Positions 36,624 through 45,887 of a DNA stretch of 59,451 bases are shown here, piece after piece (within the stretch, counting starts at the first letter, position 1; each line of letters begins with the position of its first letter). The stretch is from Verrucomicrobiota bacterium (GTDB lineage Bacteria; Verrucomicrobiota; Verrucomicrobiia; Verrucomicrobiales; Akkermansiaceae), in assembly GCA_026397725.1 (NCBI GenBank), contig JAPLUI010000115.1, forward strand, positions 1-59,451. Reading direction: 5' to 3'. A program made the position numbers and the translations under genes. The notes beneath the pieces were generated by a model that did not search any database, was not told where the DNA came from, and saw only the letters and a list, made by a program, of their open reading frames with translations.

Positions 36624-39600
36624 TCACGGCGTCGTCACCTTGAGGCGGGCGTAGTTCGCGGGCACACCGTCCGGCAGGAGGCAGGAAATGGTGGTGCCGT
36701 CGTTGGTCTGGTAACTCAAAACCTCGGTCCACGGGTCGGTGAGTCCGAGGTCGGTGGATTCCTCGATCATGTAGGTGACGTCGCTGTTGGTGACCGCTTC
36801 GGCACGCTTGGTGAAGCTGAGCAAGCTTCCGATGAGCGTGCCGGGCGAGCCATCGGAACCGGCCGGATTGAGGTTGAGGGCGTATTCGACCAAGTTGGGG
36901 ATTCCGTCACCGTCCGAATCGCCGTTCGGTCCGCCGGTCACACCGTTGGCGGCAGCCCAAGTGGTGTAGGTGTTGGCGATGTTGACGGTTTGGGTGCCCG
37001 CCAAGGGGCTGGACGTGCTGGAGGCAAAGGTGCCGTTGCCGCGGCCATAGACGGCCACGATGTTGTCATGGGTGCCGACCGCCAGAGTGGTGGTGATGAT
37101 GGTGCACGTGCCGCCCGAGAGGGTTCCGGTACCGAGGGTCGTGCCGCCAGGGCCACCGTCTTTCAGGGTGACGGTGCCGGTCGGTGGGCCGGGATCCCCG
37201 CTCACGGTCACGTCGAAGCTCAACGGAGTGCCGTAGGTCGAAGTCGTGCCGGTGCCCGCGCTACGGGCCACCGTGGTCGTCGTAAGGGTCAGGTAGGAAG
37301 GAATCACGTAAACGGTCAGGGCATTGGGAATCACCGTGCCATAGGCGATTGACTGTGCGCCGCCACTGAGATTCAGCGAGCCGAATTGACCGCTGAAGCT
37401 CAGGCTGCCACCCGCATTGTCCATTAAGATGAGATCGTCCTCAGGACCGGTATAAGCGCTGGCGTCCACGGTCAGTTTGTGGGTGGTGGAGTTGTTGAAG
37501 TTCAGACGCGGGGTGGTGATCGGCGTTACTCCTGAGGCATCCATGACATATTTCAACTCACCGGCTCCATTGCGGAACAGGACCTGATAGCCCGCCGCAA
37601 TGCTCGTCGGATCCGTGCCGTCAACTTCGAGCAGACCGCTGCTGGTGCCGGCATCGGTCAGCAGCAGATGGGCAACCGCATTGAGCGAGCCGCCGGTGAT
37701 CCTATAGCTGCCGAAATTGGTTTCGTGTCCGAGTGCCATTTCATTGGCTAGAGTAACTTGGCCGCCCGTCTGGGTAACCGCGCCATTCCTGAAATTGTAG
37801 CCGACATAGAGCCCCGCACCGTTAACGTGTAGGGTCCCGCCACTGACCGTGAGGGTGCCGGGGCCGTTGCCACTGCCATTGTCGCCCACGTAGCAGGAAT
37901 TTGCGGCGATCGCCGTGCCGGCGGCGACCTCCGGCATTTTGGTGATCGTGCCCCCATTGTCACCGATCCGCACGGTACCCGTAAAAGCACTCGGCAGGAT
38001 ATCGTCAGACCAGTTGGCGGCCTCCGACCACAAGTTCGTGGTGCCGCCCCCATCCCAAGTCACGGTCGTCACCGTTGGAATGACGGTTTGGGTGCCCGTC
38101 AAGGCGCTCGACGTGCTGGTGGCATAGGTGCTGTCGCCATCATAAATGGCCACGATGTTGTTGTGGGTGCCGACCGCCAACACGTTGGTGGTGATGGTGC
38201 ATGCGCCGTCTGATAGAGTTCCGGTCCCGAGGGGCGCTCCGCTAGGGCCACCGTCCCTCAGGGTGACATTACCGGTCGGGGGCCCGGGGGCTCCGCTCAC
38301 GGTCACGTCGAAGCTCAGCGGACCGCCGAAGATCGAAGTCGTGCCGGTGCCCGAACTGCGGACCAGCGCGGTCGTGGTGGGGGTCAGGACGACAGGAACC
38401 ACATGGACGGTGAGCTTATTGGCAATCGCACCGCCGAAGGAGATGGAGGTTGCACCGCCACTGAGATTCACCGTGGTGAACGGGTTGCCGTCCCAGTAGC
38501 CGGTGGCGGAGTAGTCCACCAAGACGATATCTGCCTCCGGGCCCGTGTATGCGCTGGCATCCACGGTCAGGATGCGACCCGCGCCGGTGGTACCCAGGTA
38601 GAGACGGGCGGCGGTGATGGGGGTGACTCCTGCGGCATCCAGAACGTATTTCAACTCACCCGTTCCGTTGCGGAAGCGGAGCTGGTAGCTCGCGGTAATG
38701 CTCGTCGCGCCACTGCCGTTGACTTCAAACAAACCGCTGCTGGTGCCGGCATCGGTCAGCAGCAGATGGGCACCTGCATTGAGCGCTCCACCGCTGATCG
38801 TATAGCTGCCGAAATTGGTTTCGTGTCCGAGCGCCGTCTCGCCAGCCACAGTAACCTGGCCGCCCGTCTGGGTCACCGCGCCATTCCTGAAATTGGTGCC
38901 GACATAGAGCCCTCCACCATTAACCTGTAGAGTTCCGCCACTGACCGTGAGGCTGCCGGGGCCGCTGCCATTGTCGCCCACGTAGCAGGAATTTGCGGCG
39001 ATTGCCGTGCCGGCGGCGACCTCCGGCATTTTGGTGATCGTGCCCCCATTGTCACCGATACGCACGGTGCCCGTAAAGGCACTCGGCAGGATATCGTCAG
39101 ACCAGTTGGCGGACTCCGACCACAAATTCGTGGTGCCGCCCCCATCCCAAGTCACGGTGGTCACCGTTGGATTGACGGTTTGGGTGCCCGTCAAGGCGCT
39201 CGAAGTGCTGGTGGCATAGGTGCTGTCGCCACCATAGATGGCCACGATGTTGTCATGAGTGCCGACCGCCAGCACGTTGGTGGTGATGGTGCATGCGCCG
39301 CTCGAGAGGGTGCCGGTGCCGAGGGGCGCCCCGCTAGGGCCACCGTCCTTCAGGGTGACGTTGCCGGTCGGGGGACCGGGGGCTCCGCTCACGGTCACGT
39401 CGAAGCTCAACGGATCGCCGAAGGTCGAGGTCGTGCCGGTGCCCGAGCTACGGACCAGCGCGGTCGTGGTGGGGGTCAGGGCGACAGGAACCACATGGAC
39501 GGTCAGCCGATTGGACAGCACACCGCCGAAGGAGACGTTTGTTGCATTGGCACTGAGATTGATCGAGGTGAACGGGTTGCCGTCCCAGTAGCCAGTGGCG

Positions 39601-40361
39601 GAGTAGTCCACCAAGACGATGTCTGCCGGCGGGCCCGTATAGGCGCTGGCATCCACGGTCAGGATGCGACCCGCGCCGGTTCTCAGGATGAGACGGGCGG
39701 CGGTGATGGGGGTGACTCCTGCGGCATCCAGGACGAATTTCAACTCGCCTGTTCCATTGCGGAAGCCGAGCTGAAAGCTTGCGGTGATACTCGTCGCGCC
39801 ACTGCCGTTGACTTCAAACAAACCGCTGCTGGTGCCGGCATCGGTCAGCAGGAGATGGCCACCCGCATTGAGCGCTCCGCCGCTGATCGTATAACTTCCG
39901 AAATTGCTTTCGTGTCCCAGAGCCAGCTCACCCGCATTCACCTGGCCACCCGTTTGGGTAACCGCACCATTACGCCAATCGACGCCGACGGCAATCCCGC
40001 CGCCAACCTGCAGCGTTCCGCCGCTGACCGTAAGGCTGCCGGGACCGGCCCAGGCATACCTGCTGTGGCCGACATAGAGGGTGCTTGGAGCGCTTGCCGT
40101 GCCTGCGTCAACTTCCGGGACCTTGCTGGTTTGGCCATTCCCGATCCACACGTTACCTGAACTCGGCAAGGTGTCGTCAGACCAGTTGGCAGCCTCCGAC
40201 CACAAGCTCGCGCCGCCACCCCCATCCCAAAACGCGTCAGCAAACAACGCCGCCGGCAGCAGCACAAGGCTGGCGGCCAAGGATCTACTCATCGCGAGAG
40301 TAGCGGAAAGCCCACCCGAGAATCTGGGCTGGATTGGACTGGTCTGAGGTATGTTTTTCAT
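36624..40361 (-). CDS. Surface protein with three beta-repeat modules and three Ig-like domains
   Basis: About 1245 aa from the ATG at 40361, chosen because a signal peptide follows (AMSRSLAASLVLLPAALFADA). The body alternates three beta-helix-like modules (FWDGGGGASLWSEAANWS, then WDGGGTTNLWSE twice) with three bacterial Ig-like domains (SFDVTVSGAPGPPTGNVTL, GTHDNIVAIYGGDSTYA). The modules share repeated blocks such as TVSGGTLQV, NFRNGAVTQTGGQVT, ALGHETNFGSYTISGG and DASAYTGPEADIVLVDYS. The end has the TSP3-like GGPNGDSDGDGIPNLVEYAL and a final domain shared by the other surface proteins, which may serve in anchoring or secretion. Structural or adhesive role inferred. DNA-level repeats make it prone to recombination. 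Confidence 0.8.
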   Translation of the reverse strand: MKNIPQTSPIQPRFSGGLSATLAMSRSLAASLVLLPAALFADAFWDGGGGASLWSEAANWSDDTLPSSGNVWIGNGQTSKVPEVDAGTASAPSTLYVGHSRYAWAGPGSLTVSGGTLQVGGGIAVGVDWRNGAVTQTGGQVNAGELALGHESNFGSYTISGGALNAGGHLLLTDAGTSSGLFEVNGSGATSITASFQLGFRNGTGELKFVLDAAGVTPITAARLILRTGAGRILTVDASAYTGPPADIVLVDYSATGYWDGNPFTSINLSANATNVSFGGVLSNRLTVHVVPVALTPTTTALVRSSGTGTTSTFGDPLSFDVTVSGAPGPPTGNVTLKDGGPSGAPLGTGTLSSGACTITTNVLAVGTHDNIVAIYGGDSTYATSTSSALTGTQTVNPTVTTVTWDGGGTTNLWSESANWSDDILPSAFTGTVRIGDNGGTITKMPEVAAGTAIAANSCYVGDNGSGPGSLTVSGGTLQVNGGGLYVGTNFRNGAVTQTGGQVTVAGETALGHETNFGSYTISGGALNAGAHLLLTDAGTSSGLFEVNGSGATSITASYQLRFRNGTGELKYVLDAAGVTPITAARLYLGTTGAGRILTVDASAYTGPEADIVLVDYSATGYWDGNPFTTVNLSGGATSISFGGAIANKLTVHVVPVVLTPTTTALVRSSGTGTTSIFGGPLSFDVTVSGAPGPPTGNVTLRDGGPSGAPLGTGTLSDGACTITTNVLAVGTHNNIVAIYDGDSTYATSTSSALTGTQTVIPTVTTVTWDGGGTTNLWSEAANWSDDILPSAFTGTVRIGDNGGTITKMPEVAAGTAIAANSCYVGDNGSGNGPGTLTVSGGTLHVNGAGLYVGYNFRNGAVTQTGGQVTLANEMALGHETNFGSYRITGGSLNAVAHLLLTDAGTSSGLLEVDGTDPTSIAAGYQVLFRNGAGELKYVMDASGVTPITTPRLNFNNSTTHKLTVDASAYTGPEDDLILMDNAGGSLSFSGQFGSLNLSGGAQSIAYGTVIPNALTVYVIPSYLTLTTTTVARSAGTGTTSTYGTPLSFDVTVSGDPGPPTGTVTLKDGGPGGTTLGTGTLSGGTCTIITTTLAVGTHDNIVAVYGRGNGTFASSTSSPLAGTQTVNIANTYTTWAAANGVTGGPNGDSDGDGIPNLVEYALNLNPAGSDGSPGTLIGSLLSFTKRAEAVTNSDVTYMIEESTDLGLTDPWTEVLSYQTNDGTTISCLLPDGVPANYARLKVTTP

Positions 40362-40368
40362 AGGTTCA

Positions 40369-40396
40369 TTGGTTGGTTGGTTGGTTGGTTGGTTGG
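40369..40396. repeat. (TTGG)7 simple repeat before the surface-protein start
   Basis: Seven uninterrupted TTGG units (CCAA on the coding strand) lie 7 bp upstream of the ATG at 40361. The reading frame is open through the tract up to an upstream GTG/ATG region near 40460, so a change of one unit would shift any translation started there. The related leader at 44438 lacks the tract. Confidence 0.9.
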
Positions 40397-40452
40397 GAAT
40401 TGGGATTGTTTCAGGATGAAACGAAGGTTGGTTCGCGTGCGAACCATAAACC

Positions 40453-40505
40453 ACTACCATTGATTCGCCCCCAAAAAAAACTCTCTTTTGGGTAGTTTTC
40501 GGCCC
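40453..40505 (-). promoter_or_regulatory. Conserved leader stem-loop, copy 1
   Basis: On the minus strand the segment reads ACTACC, then CCAAAAGAGAGTTTTTTTTG, GGGGCGAATCAAT and GGTAGT. The outer arms ACTACC/GGTAGT pair around an inner CCCAAAA/TTTTGGG hairpin. The same leader, same length and flanks but with inner bases changed, precedes the other surface-protein gene (44438-44490). Likely a 5' untranslated regulatory element; attenuator or RNA stability element are both possible. Confidence 0.5.
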
Positions 40506-40616
40506 GAGCGGGCATTGCAGGTGCGCGTGCCTGACGCAAACTCACCCCAAATATCAGAGATCGGGCCGCGGTTCCGCCTTTGGTCGATTGCGCAGAAGCG
40601 AACATCAAATTCAGAA

Positions 40617-40809
40617 TTCAGTATTCCAGCAGTTCCACACGAATGTCGCGAAGAGACAACCCGAGCCGTCCGCGGCTGTAGCTGGTTGGCACATGGAAGC
40701 GTTCGCTCTGCACAGCCCCCCCCTCGCCAATCACGGTGGTGTCCACGTCCCTCGCAGCGAGGTCCGCTTGCTGGAAGATGGTTTCAATGGCGCGGCGGCG
40801 CTCATTGGG
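40617..40809 (-). pseudogene. Short coding-like remnant after the second surface protein
   Basis: Immediately after the stop of the gene at 40802, the minus strand keeps a coding-like frame of about 63 codons without a start: RRRAIETIFQQADLAARDVD near its beginning, RLGLSLRDIRVELLEY at its end. The ATGA at the upstream stop opens a frame one base off (MSAAAPLKPS), so a single-base indel would couple the frame to the upstream gene. I do not recognise the family. The rest of 40362-40801 holds only the leader and the TTGG tract. Confidence 0.35.
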
Positions 40810-43800
40810 TCACCTTGAGGCGGCCGAAAATCCTTGGGTTGCCGTTTTTCGGCACGGTGACGATCACTTCGTCGATGCCAGACTCCGGCGTATCCGGAGT
40901 GATGGAGACCATGCCGCCATGGGTCAGGACCACCTCGGTCCACCCGCTCAGGTCGTTGCCGTATTGAAAGACCTGGCTGGTATCGGCGGTGGAGGCGTGG
41001 CGGCGGTGCAAGGTGAAGACCAAGTTGTTCCCGGATGCATTGGCGGTTGGCAGGATGGCCGTGGAGGAAAGCGAGGGATCGCCGTTTTGCAGGACGTATT
41101 CCAGAAGATTGGCAATGCCATCGTGGTCGGGGTCGCCGACGGGGGTTTTGTCGGCGAGCAGCGGCCAGGTGGCATTGATCCAGGAGGCGAACGGATCGCT
41201 CTCCAAAGTGAGTTGGCCGGTGGCTTGGCTGAAGGTCCAGGTCCTGCCATCCGCCACCAGTTGCCAGACGCCGGCATTGTTGTCGAAGGCACCGAGCGAG
41301 CTGGTGACGGAGCCACCGTAGCTTGCGGCGACGTTGGCGACATCCACCATGGTCCAGGTGTTGCCGTGGGTGAGGTCGGCACCGGCAAGGTCGAAGTAGA
41401 GTGTGCCGATGAGGGTGACGGCGGGACTGCCGGTGCCGGTGATTTGGTTGCTCAAATGATTGGCAGTCGGATAGAAACGGAGGCTGCCGTCGGAGGCGAG
41501 AATCAGCCTGCCGGCGTTGACGATGGTGTTGCCATGATAGGTGTTGTTGGCGGCGAGCGTCCAGGTGCCGGTGCCGGCTTTCGTCACTCCTCCGGTGCCG
41601 CTGAGGATTTTGCTTATATAACCATCGCCCGCACCGGTGAAAGTGAGATTGCTGTTGAAAGCGGGGAGAGAGTAAACACCGGGATCCGCAGTGTATTGGG
41701 TGATGGCGAAGACATGGCCCGAGCCGGCTGCGCTCTCGAGGGTGCCGCCATTGGACCCGATGGTGAAGGCCCTGCCATTGCCGCCATCGGTAAAGACGGG
41801 AGTCATGACCTCGGAACCCGTGTAGCGGAGCGTGCCGCCATTGAGAATGAGATTGCCGGCCTCGTAACCTGCGGTGCCGAGACTGCCGGCACCGTTCCAT
41901 TTGTCGATTTCAAGCGTGCCGCCCGTGACGTTCACAGAGCGTCCGCCCCAGGCTGCGCCGGCATTGAGCTGGCCCGACCCGGTGATGGACAAACTGCCGC
42001 CAGTGATGGTGGTGGCCCCGGTGCAGTCAACTCCCGAAGTCAGGCTGACCGAACCGCTGTTGATGGTGGCGGTGGCCGTTCCGCTCGTTGGTCCGGCGAG
42101 CAGGCCCGGGTTCCAGTGGAGATCGCTCCAATTGCCGCCGACGGTGCCATCCCAGATGAAATCGCCGGTGGTGCCCGAGGCGGTGACGTTGCCGTTGAAG
42201 GTGAGGTTGGCAGTCAAGCCGCCGGAGGAAATGTCCGCCACGGTGCTGAAGGTCAGATGCACCGTGACCACCCCGCTGCTGGCGGCAACCGTGCCCGCCA
42301 TCTCGCCGATCGTGCCGGTCACGTTCACGTTCAAGTCGCCGCTGCCGCTCTGGAGCCCAGACTCGGTGTAGTGGACCGAGCCGGTGGTTTTATAGGGCAC
42401 GTTGGTCACCGTGAAGGCGCCACTGGTGACCGGATAGTATGGATTCGGTGAGCCGGGGTTGTTATGGTAGAAAAGAAGGTTGCTGGCCGTGGCATGGACC
42501 CGTTCCACAACGCCAATGATCGGTTTCGACCAGGCCAAATTGAAGTCGAGGGGATTGTTGTTCTGGGGTTGCAGGGTGAAGTCCCGCAGCGCGATCTGCG
42601 TCGGGGTGCCGTTGTCGTCCAACTGGACCAGCACCGTGCCCTGGAGGTTCGGGGTCTTGGTATCGCTGGCCGTGCCGAGCCCGGACCCCGGATTGACGCT
42701 GAGTTTGATGCCCATGGTGGAAGAGGAACTCACCGGCAGCGTGAGCACCTGGGATGGCGGCAGGACGACAGGCACCACATGGACGGTCAGCTTATTGGAC
42801 AGCACACCGCCGAAGGAAATGGACGTTGCACCGCCACTGAGATTTACCGTGCTGAACGGGTTGCCGTCCCAGTAACCGGCAGCGGAGTAGTCCACCAAGA
42901 CGATATCTGCCTCCGGGCCCGTGTATGCGCTGGCATCCACGGTCAGGATGCGACCCGCGCCGGTACCCAGGATGAGACGGGCTGCGGTGATGGGGGTGAC
43001 TCCTCCAGCGTCCAGGACGTATTTCAACTCACCTGTTCCATTGCGGAAGCGGAGCTGATAGCTCGCGGCAATACTCGTCGCCCCACTGCCGTTGACTTCA
43101 AACAAACCGCTGCTGGTGCCAGCATCGGACAGCAGGAGATGGACACCCGCATTGAGCGCGCCACCGCTGATCCTATAACTTCCGAAATTGGTTTCGTGCC
43201 CGAGCGCCGTCTCGCCAGCCACAGCAACCTGGCCGCTTGTCTGGGTCACCGCGCCATTCCTGAAATTGGTGCCGACGTAGAGCCCTCCACCATTAACCTG
43301 CAGGGTCCCGCCACTGACCGTGAGGCTGCCGGGGCCGCTGCCAATGTCGCCCACGTAGCAGGAATTTGCGGCTACCGCGGTTCCGGCGGCGACTTCCGGC
43401 ATCTTGGTGATGCTGCCCCCATTGTCACCGATACGCACGCTGCCAGTAAAGGCACTCGGCAGGATATTGTCAGACCAGTTGGCGGCCTCCGACCACAAAT
43501 TCGTGGTCCCGCCCCCATCCCAAGTTACATGGCTCACCGTCGGAGTGACGGGAACCACATGGACGGTCAGCCTATTGGACAGCACCCCGCCGAAGGAGAC
43601 GTTTGTTGCATTGGCACTGAGATTCATCGTGCTGAACGGGTTGCCGTCCCAGTAGCCAGTGGCGGAGTAGTTGACCAACACGATATCTGCCGTAGGACCC
43701 GTGTAAGCGCTGGCATCCACGGTCAAGGTTCGGCTGGCGCCGGTGCCCACGATGAGCCGCGCGGCCGTGATGGGGGTTACTCCCGCAGCGCCCAGAACGT

Positions 43801-44365
43801 ATTTCAACTCACCACTTCCATTGCGGAATTTGAGTTGATAGCCCGCCGTAATGTTCGCGGCACCACTGCCAACAACTTCCAACAAGGCAGTACTGGAGGC
43901 CTTATCGGTGAGCAGTATATGGTTTCCCATGTTGAGCGAGCCGCCGCTGATCGTGTAGGTTCCTCGACGGCCGGTATCGCCCCCCAAGGCCAACTCATTA
44001 CCCATACTAACCACGCCGCCCGTTTGGGTAACAGAACCGTCTCCCCAATAAACGCCCACTTCAAAACTGTTGAGCGTCGGTGTTGCCACACTCGCGTCGA
44101 TCAACACCGGCAGATTGGCCCCAGGGCCACCGTCTCCCGGGATCCAGGCGATGTCGTCCGCCCCCGGGGGAAAATTACCGCCGCCATACCAGTTGGCCCC
44201 ATGCGTCCATGAATTATCGGCGGCTCCACTCCACTTTTGGTTTAGGGTAGCAAACAGCACCGCCGGCAGCAGCATAAGGCTGGCGGCCAAGGATCTGCTC
44301 ATAGCGAGAGCAGAGGGAAGCACACCGGAGAGCCTGGACTGGTTTGGTCTGGGCATTTCTTTCAT
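40802..44365 (-). CDS. Surface protein with PATR-type beta-strand repeats
   Basis: About 1187 aa from the ATG at 44365 (signal peptide AMSRSLAASLMLLPAVLFA). It begins with two beta-helix-like modules (QKWSGAADNSWTHGANWYGG; WDGGGTTNLWSEAANWSDN), then a beta-rich domain (about 520-720), then a stretch of autotransporter-associated repeats including ISKILSGTGGVTKAGTGTWT and LAANNTYHGNTIVNAGRLIL, the classic PATR signature. The end carries VGDPDHDGIANLLEYVLQNG and a final RLKVTQ, matching the C-terminal regions of the neighbouring surface proteins. No transmembrane beta-barrel (autotransporter) domain is present, so secretion must use another route. It is the first gene of the minus-strand run. 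Confidence 0.8.
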   Translation of the reverse strand: MKEMPRPNQSRLSGVLPSALAMSRSLAASLMLLPAVLFATLNQKWSGAADNSWTHGANWYGGGNFPPGADDIAWIPGDGGPGANLPVLIDASVATPTLNSFEVGVYWGDGSVTQTGGVVSMGNELALGGDTGRRGTYTISGGSLNMGNHILLTDKASSTALLEVVGSGAANITAGYQLKFRNGSGELKYVLGAAGVTPITAARLIVGTGASRTLTVDASAYTGPTADIVLVNYSATGYWDGNPFSTMNLSANATNVSFGGVLSNRLTVHVVPVTPTVSHVTWDGGGTTNLWSEAANWSDNILPSAFTGSVRIGDNGGSITKMPEVAAGTAVAANSCYVGDIGSGPGSLTVSGGTLQVNGGGLYVGTNFRNGAVTQTSGQVAVAGETALGHETNFGSYRISGGALNAGVHLLLSDAGTSSGLFEVNGSGATSIAASYQLRFRNGTGELKYVLDAGGVTPITAARLILGTGAGRILTVDASAYTGPEADIVLVDYSAAGYWDGNPFSTVNLSGGATSISFGGVLSNKLTVHVVPVVLPPSQVLTLPVSSSSTMGIKLSVNPGSGLGTASDTKTPNLQGTVLVQLDDNGTPTQIALRDFTLQPQNNNPLDFNLAWSKPIIGVVERVHATASNLLFYHNNPGSPNPYYPVTSGAFTVTNVPYKTTGSVHYTESGLQSGSGDLNVNVTGTIGEMAGTVAASSGVVTVHLTFSTVADISSGGLTANLTFNGNVTASGTTGDFIWDGTVGGNWSDLHWNPGLLAGPTSGTATATINSGSVSLTSGVDCTGATTITGGSLSITGSGQLNAGAAWGGRSVNVTGGTLEIDKWNGAGSLGTAGYEAGNLILNGGTLRYTGSEVMTPVFTDGGNGRAFTIGSNGGTLESAAGSGHVFAITQYTADPGVYSLPAFNSNLTFTGAGDGYISKILSGTGGVTKAGTGTWTLAANNTYHGNTIVNAGRLILASDGSLRFYPTANHLSNQITGTGSPAVTLIGTLYFDLAGADLTHGNTWTMVDVANVAASYGGSVTSSLGAFDNNAGVWQLVADGRTWTFSQATGQLTLESDPFASWINATWPLLADKTPVGDPDHDGIANLLEYVLQNGDPSLSSTAILPTANASGNNLVFTLHRRHASTADTSQVFQYGNDLSGWTEVVLTHGGMVSITPDTPESGIDEVIVTVPKNGNPRIFGRLKVTQ

Positions 44366-44437
44366 GGAACTCATGGGTTGGGAATTGGGAGGGTTGCACG
44401 ATGGCACGCGCGGTTTGTTCATGGGCAGCCGACCACA

Positions 44438-44490
44438 ACTACCATTGATTCGCCCCCCAAAGAGACTCTCTTTCGGGTAGTTTTCGGCCT
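44438..44490 (-). promoter_or_regulatory. Conserved leader stem-loop, copy 2
   Basis: Minus strand: ACTACC (44476-44481), CCGAAAGAGAGTCTCTTTGG, GGGGCGAATCAAT, GGTAGT (44438-44443). Inner arms AAAGAGA/TCTCTTT and outer arms ACTACC/GGTAGT can pair. The element lies about 75-120 bp before the surface-protein start and matches the leader at 40453 in length and flanks. No clear -35/-10 pair could be assigned. Confidence 0.5.
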
Positions 44491-44620
44491 GATCGGGTAT
44501 CCACGAGCGGACCAGTGGCTGATCCTTACCGGTCGGCCAGGCGTATGGAAAATCCTCAATCCAACGCACGTTTTAACGCAAAATCTTGCATTGCCACGCA
44601 GGTGGATGTAAATTCCCCGC

Positions 44621-45886
44621 ATGAACATCCACGACATCCTGCTGGCTCAACGCCGAGAAAACGAGGCGGGGCGAAGTGCTTTGTATGTGGGTCGAAGTTC
44701 GGTCGTCGAGCCGGTGGCGGGAGGCCGAATCCGGGTCGTGGTGGGGCCGCGCCGCGCGGGGAAGTCGAGTTACGCGCTGCATCGGACATGCGCCGAGCCC
44801 GGCGCTTGGGGGTATGCGAACTTTGATGATGAGCGGCTTGGCAGCCTGGAAGACTACGATGAGCTGGTGGTCGCGCTCGATGCCCTTTACGGGTGCCCGC
44901 AGGGTTTCTTTTTCGACGAGATTCAGAACCTTCCCAAGTGGGAACTCTTCGTCAACCGCCTGCACCGGGCGGGCCGGAACCTGCTCCTGACCGGCAGCAA
45001 CGCCCACCTGCTCAGTTCGGAGCTGGCGACCCATCTCACCGGCCGTCACGTGCCGATCCCGTTGCTCCCGTTTTCGTTTCCGGAGTTTGTCTCCGCCGAG
45101 GGAGCGGGGCCGAAAACGGATTTGGAAATGCGCGCGGCCTGCCGGAAATACGCGCGCATGGGCGGATTCCCGGAAGTCGTGCTGAAAGGGCTCTCCGGTT
45201 CCGAATACCTGCGCACGCTCGTGGCCTCGGTGATTTACAAGGACATCGTATCGCGTTTCCGCCCGCGTGCGCCCGGTTCGATCGAGACCATCGCCCGCTG
45301 CCTGCTGTCACAGCCCGGAGGGGAATACTCGTTCCAAGCCCTGACCCGGGCCACGGGTTGTCGGAGCCCGCACACGTTGAAAAAACACATCGGCTGGCTG
45401 GAGGAGGCCTTCGTGGTTTTCACCGTCCCCAGGTTCTCCTTCAAGCCCCGTGAGCAGGCCGCATCCAACAAGAAAGCGTATGCCGTGGACACCGGTTTCG
45501 TGGACGCGCTGGGTGCCGGGCTCAGTCCGAATTGGGGCCGCCTCTTTGAAAACCTGGTGGCCATCCAACTGTTCCGCCGACAGCTCCGCGGAGAAAGCCG
45601 CTTCTTTTTCTGGAAAGATCCCCATGGGATCGAGGCGGATTTTGTCGTGCAGGAGGGGCTCGCCATCCGGCAGATCGTCCAAGTCAGTCTGGCCACCGCC
45701 GACCCCAAAACCCGACAGCGGGAAATCCGCGGGCTGTGCAAGGCGTCCCGGGACTTGGGCTGCGGCGATCTCCTTCTGCTCACCGAAAAAGAAGAGGGCC
45801 GGATGGAAGAAACCTGGGAAGGCTCGGTCTATCCCATTCGCACCATGCCGGTATGGAAATGGCTGCTGGCAGCCGAACAAGGTTAA
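44621..45886 (+). CDS. AAA ATPase with C-terminal DUF4143 domain
   Basis: 421 aa. Walker A is VVGPRRAGKSSYA (about residues 40-52), Walker B is GFFFDEIQNLP (about 94-104), and the sensor region is LLTGSNAHLLSSELATHLTG. The C-terminal DUF4143-type domain (about 205-400) includes SSFQ-like HTH text (YSFQALTRATGCRSPHTLKK) and the nuclease-like core FFFWKDPHGIEADFVVQEG. Such ATPases are common, often mobile, and of unknown cellular role. It is the first plus-strand gene, divergent from the 44-kb glycan run, and is followed directly by gene fragments, which suggests it arrived with, or survived from, a mobile region. Confidence 0.85.
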   Translation: MNIHDILLAQRRENEAGRSALYVGRSSVVEPVAGGRIRVVVGPRRAGKSSYALHRTCAEPGAWGYANFDDERLGSLEDYDELVVALDALYGCPQGFFFDEIQNLPKWELFVNRLHRAGRNLLLTGSNAHLLSSELATHLTGRHVPIPLLPFSFPEFVSAEGAGPKTDLEMRAACRKYARMGGFPEVVLKGLSGSEYLRTLVASVIYKDIVSRFRPRAPGSIETIARCLLSQPGGEYSFQALTRATGCRSPHTLKKHIGWLEEAFVVFTVPRFSFKPREQAASNKKAYAVDTGFVDALGAGLSPNWGRLFENLVAIQLFRRQLRGESRFFFWKDPHGIEADFVVQEGLAIRQIVQVSLATADPKTRQREIRGLCKASRDLGCGDLLLLTEKEEGRMEETWEGSVYPIRTMPVWKWLLAAEQG

Positions 45887-45887
45887 G

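Noticed and set aside
40731..41900. 389-codon minus frame inside the surface gene
   Set aside because: A shifted frame of the PATR repeats, rich in Arg/His/Gln with no domain.
42464..44212. 582-codon open frame on plus within the surface gene
   Set aside because: Mirror of the repeated beta-modules; the repeats keep the antisense frame open. Same for 39180-40160.
40802..44365. Type V autotransporter
   Set aside because: PATR repeats are present, but there is no C-terminal beta-barrel domain; the end is the GDPDHDG-type region.
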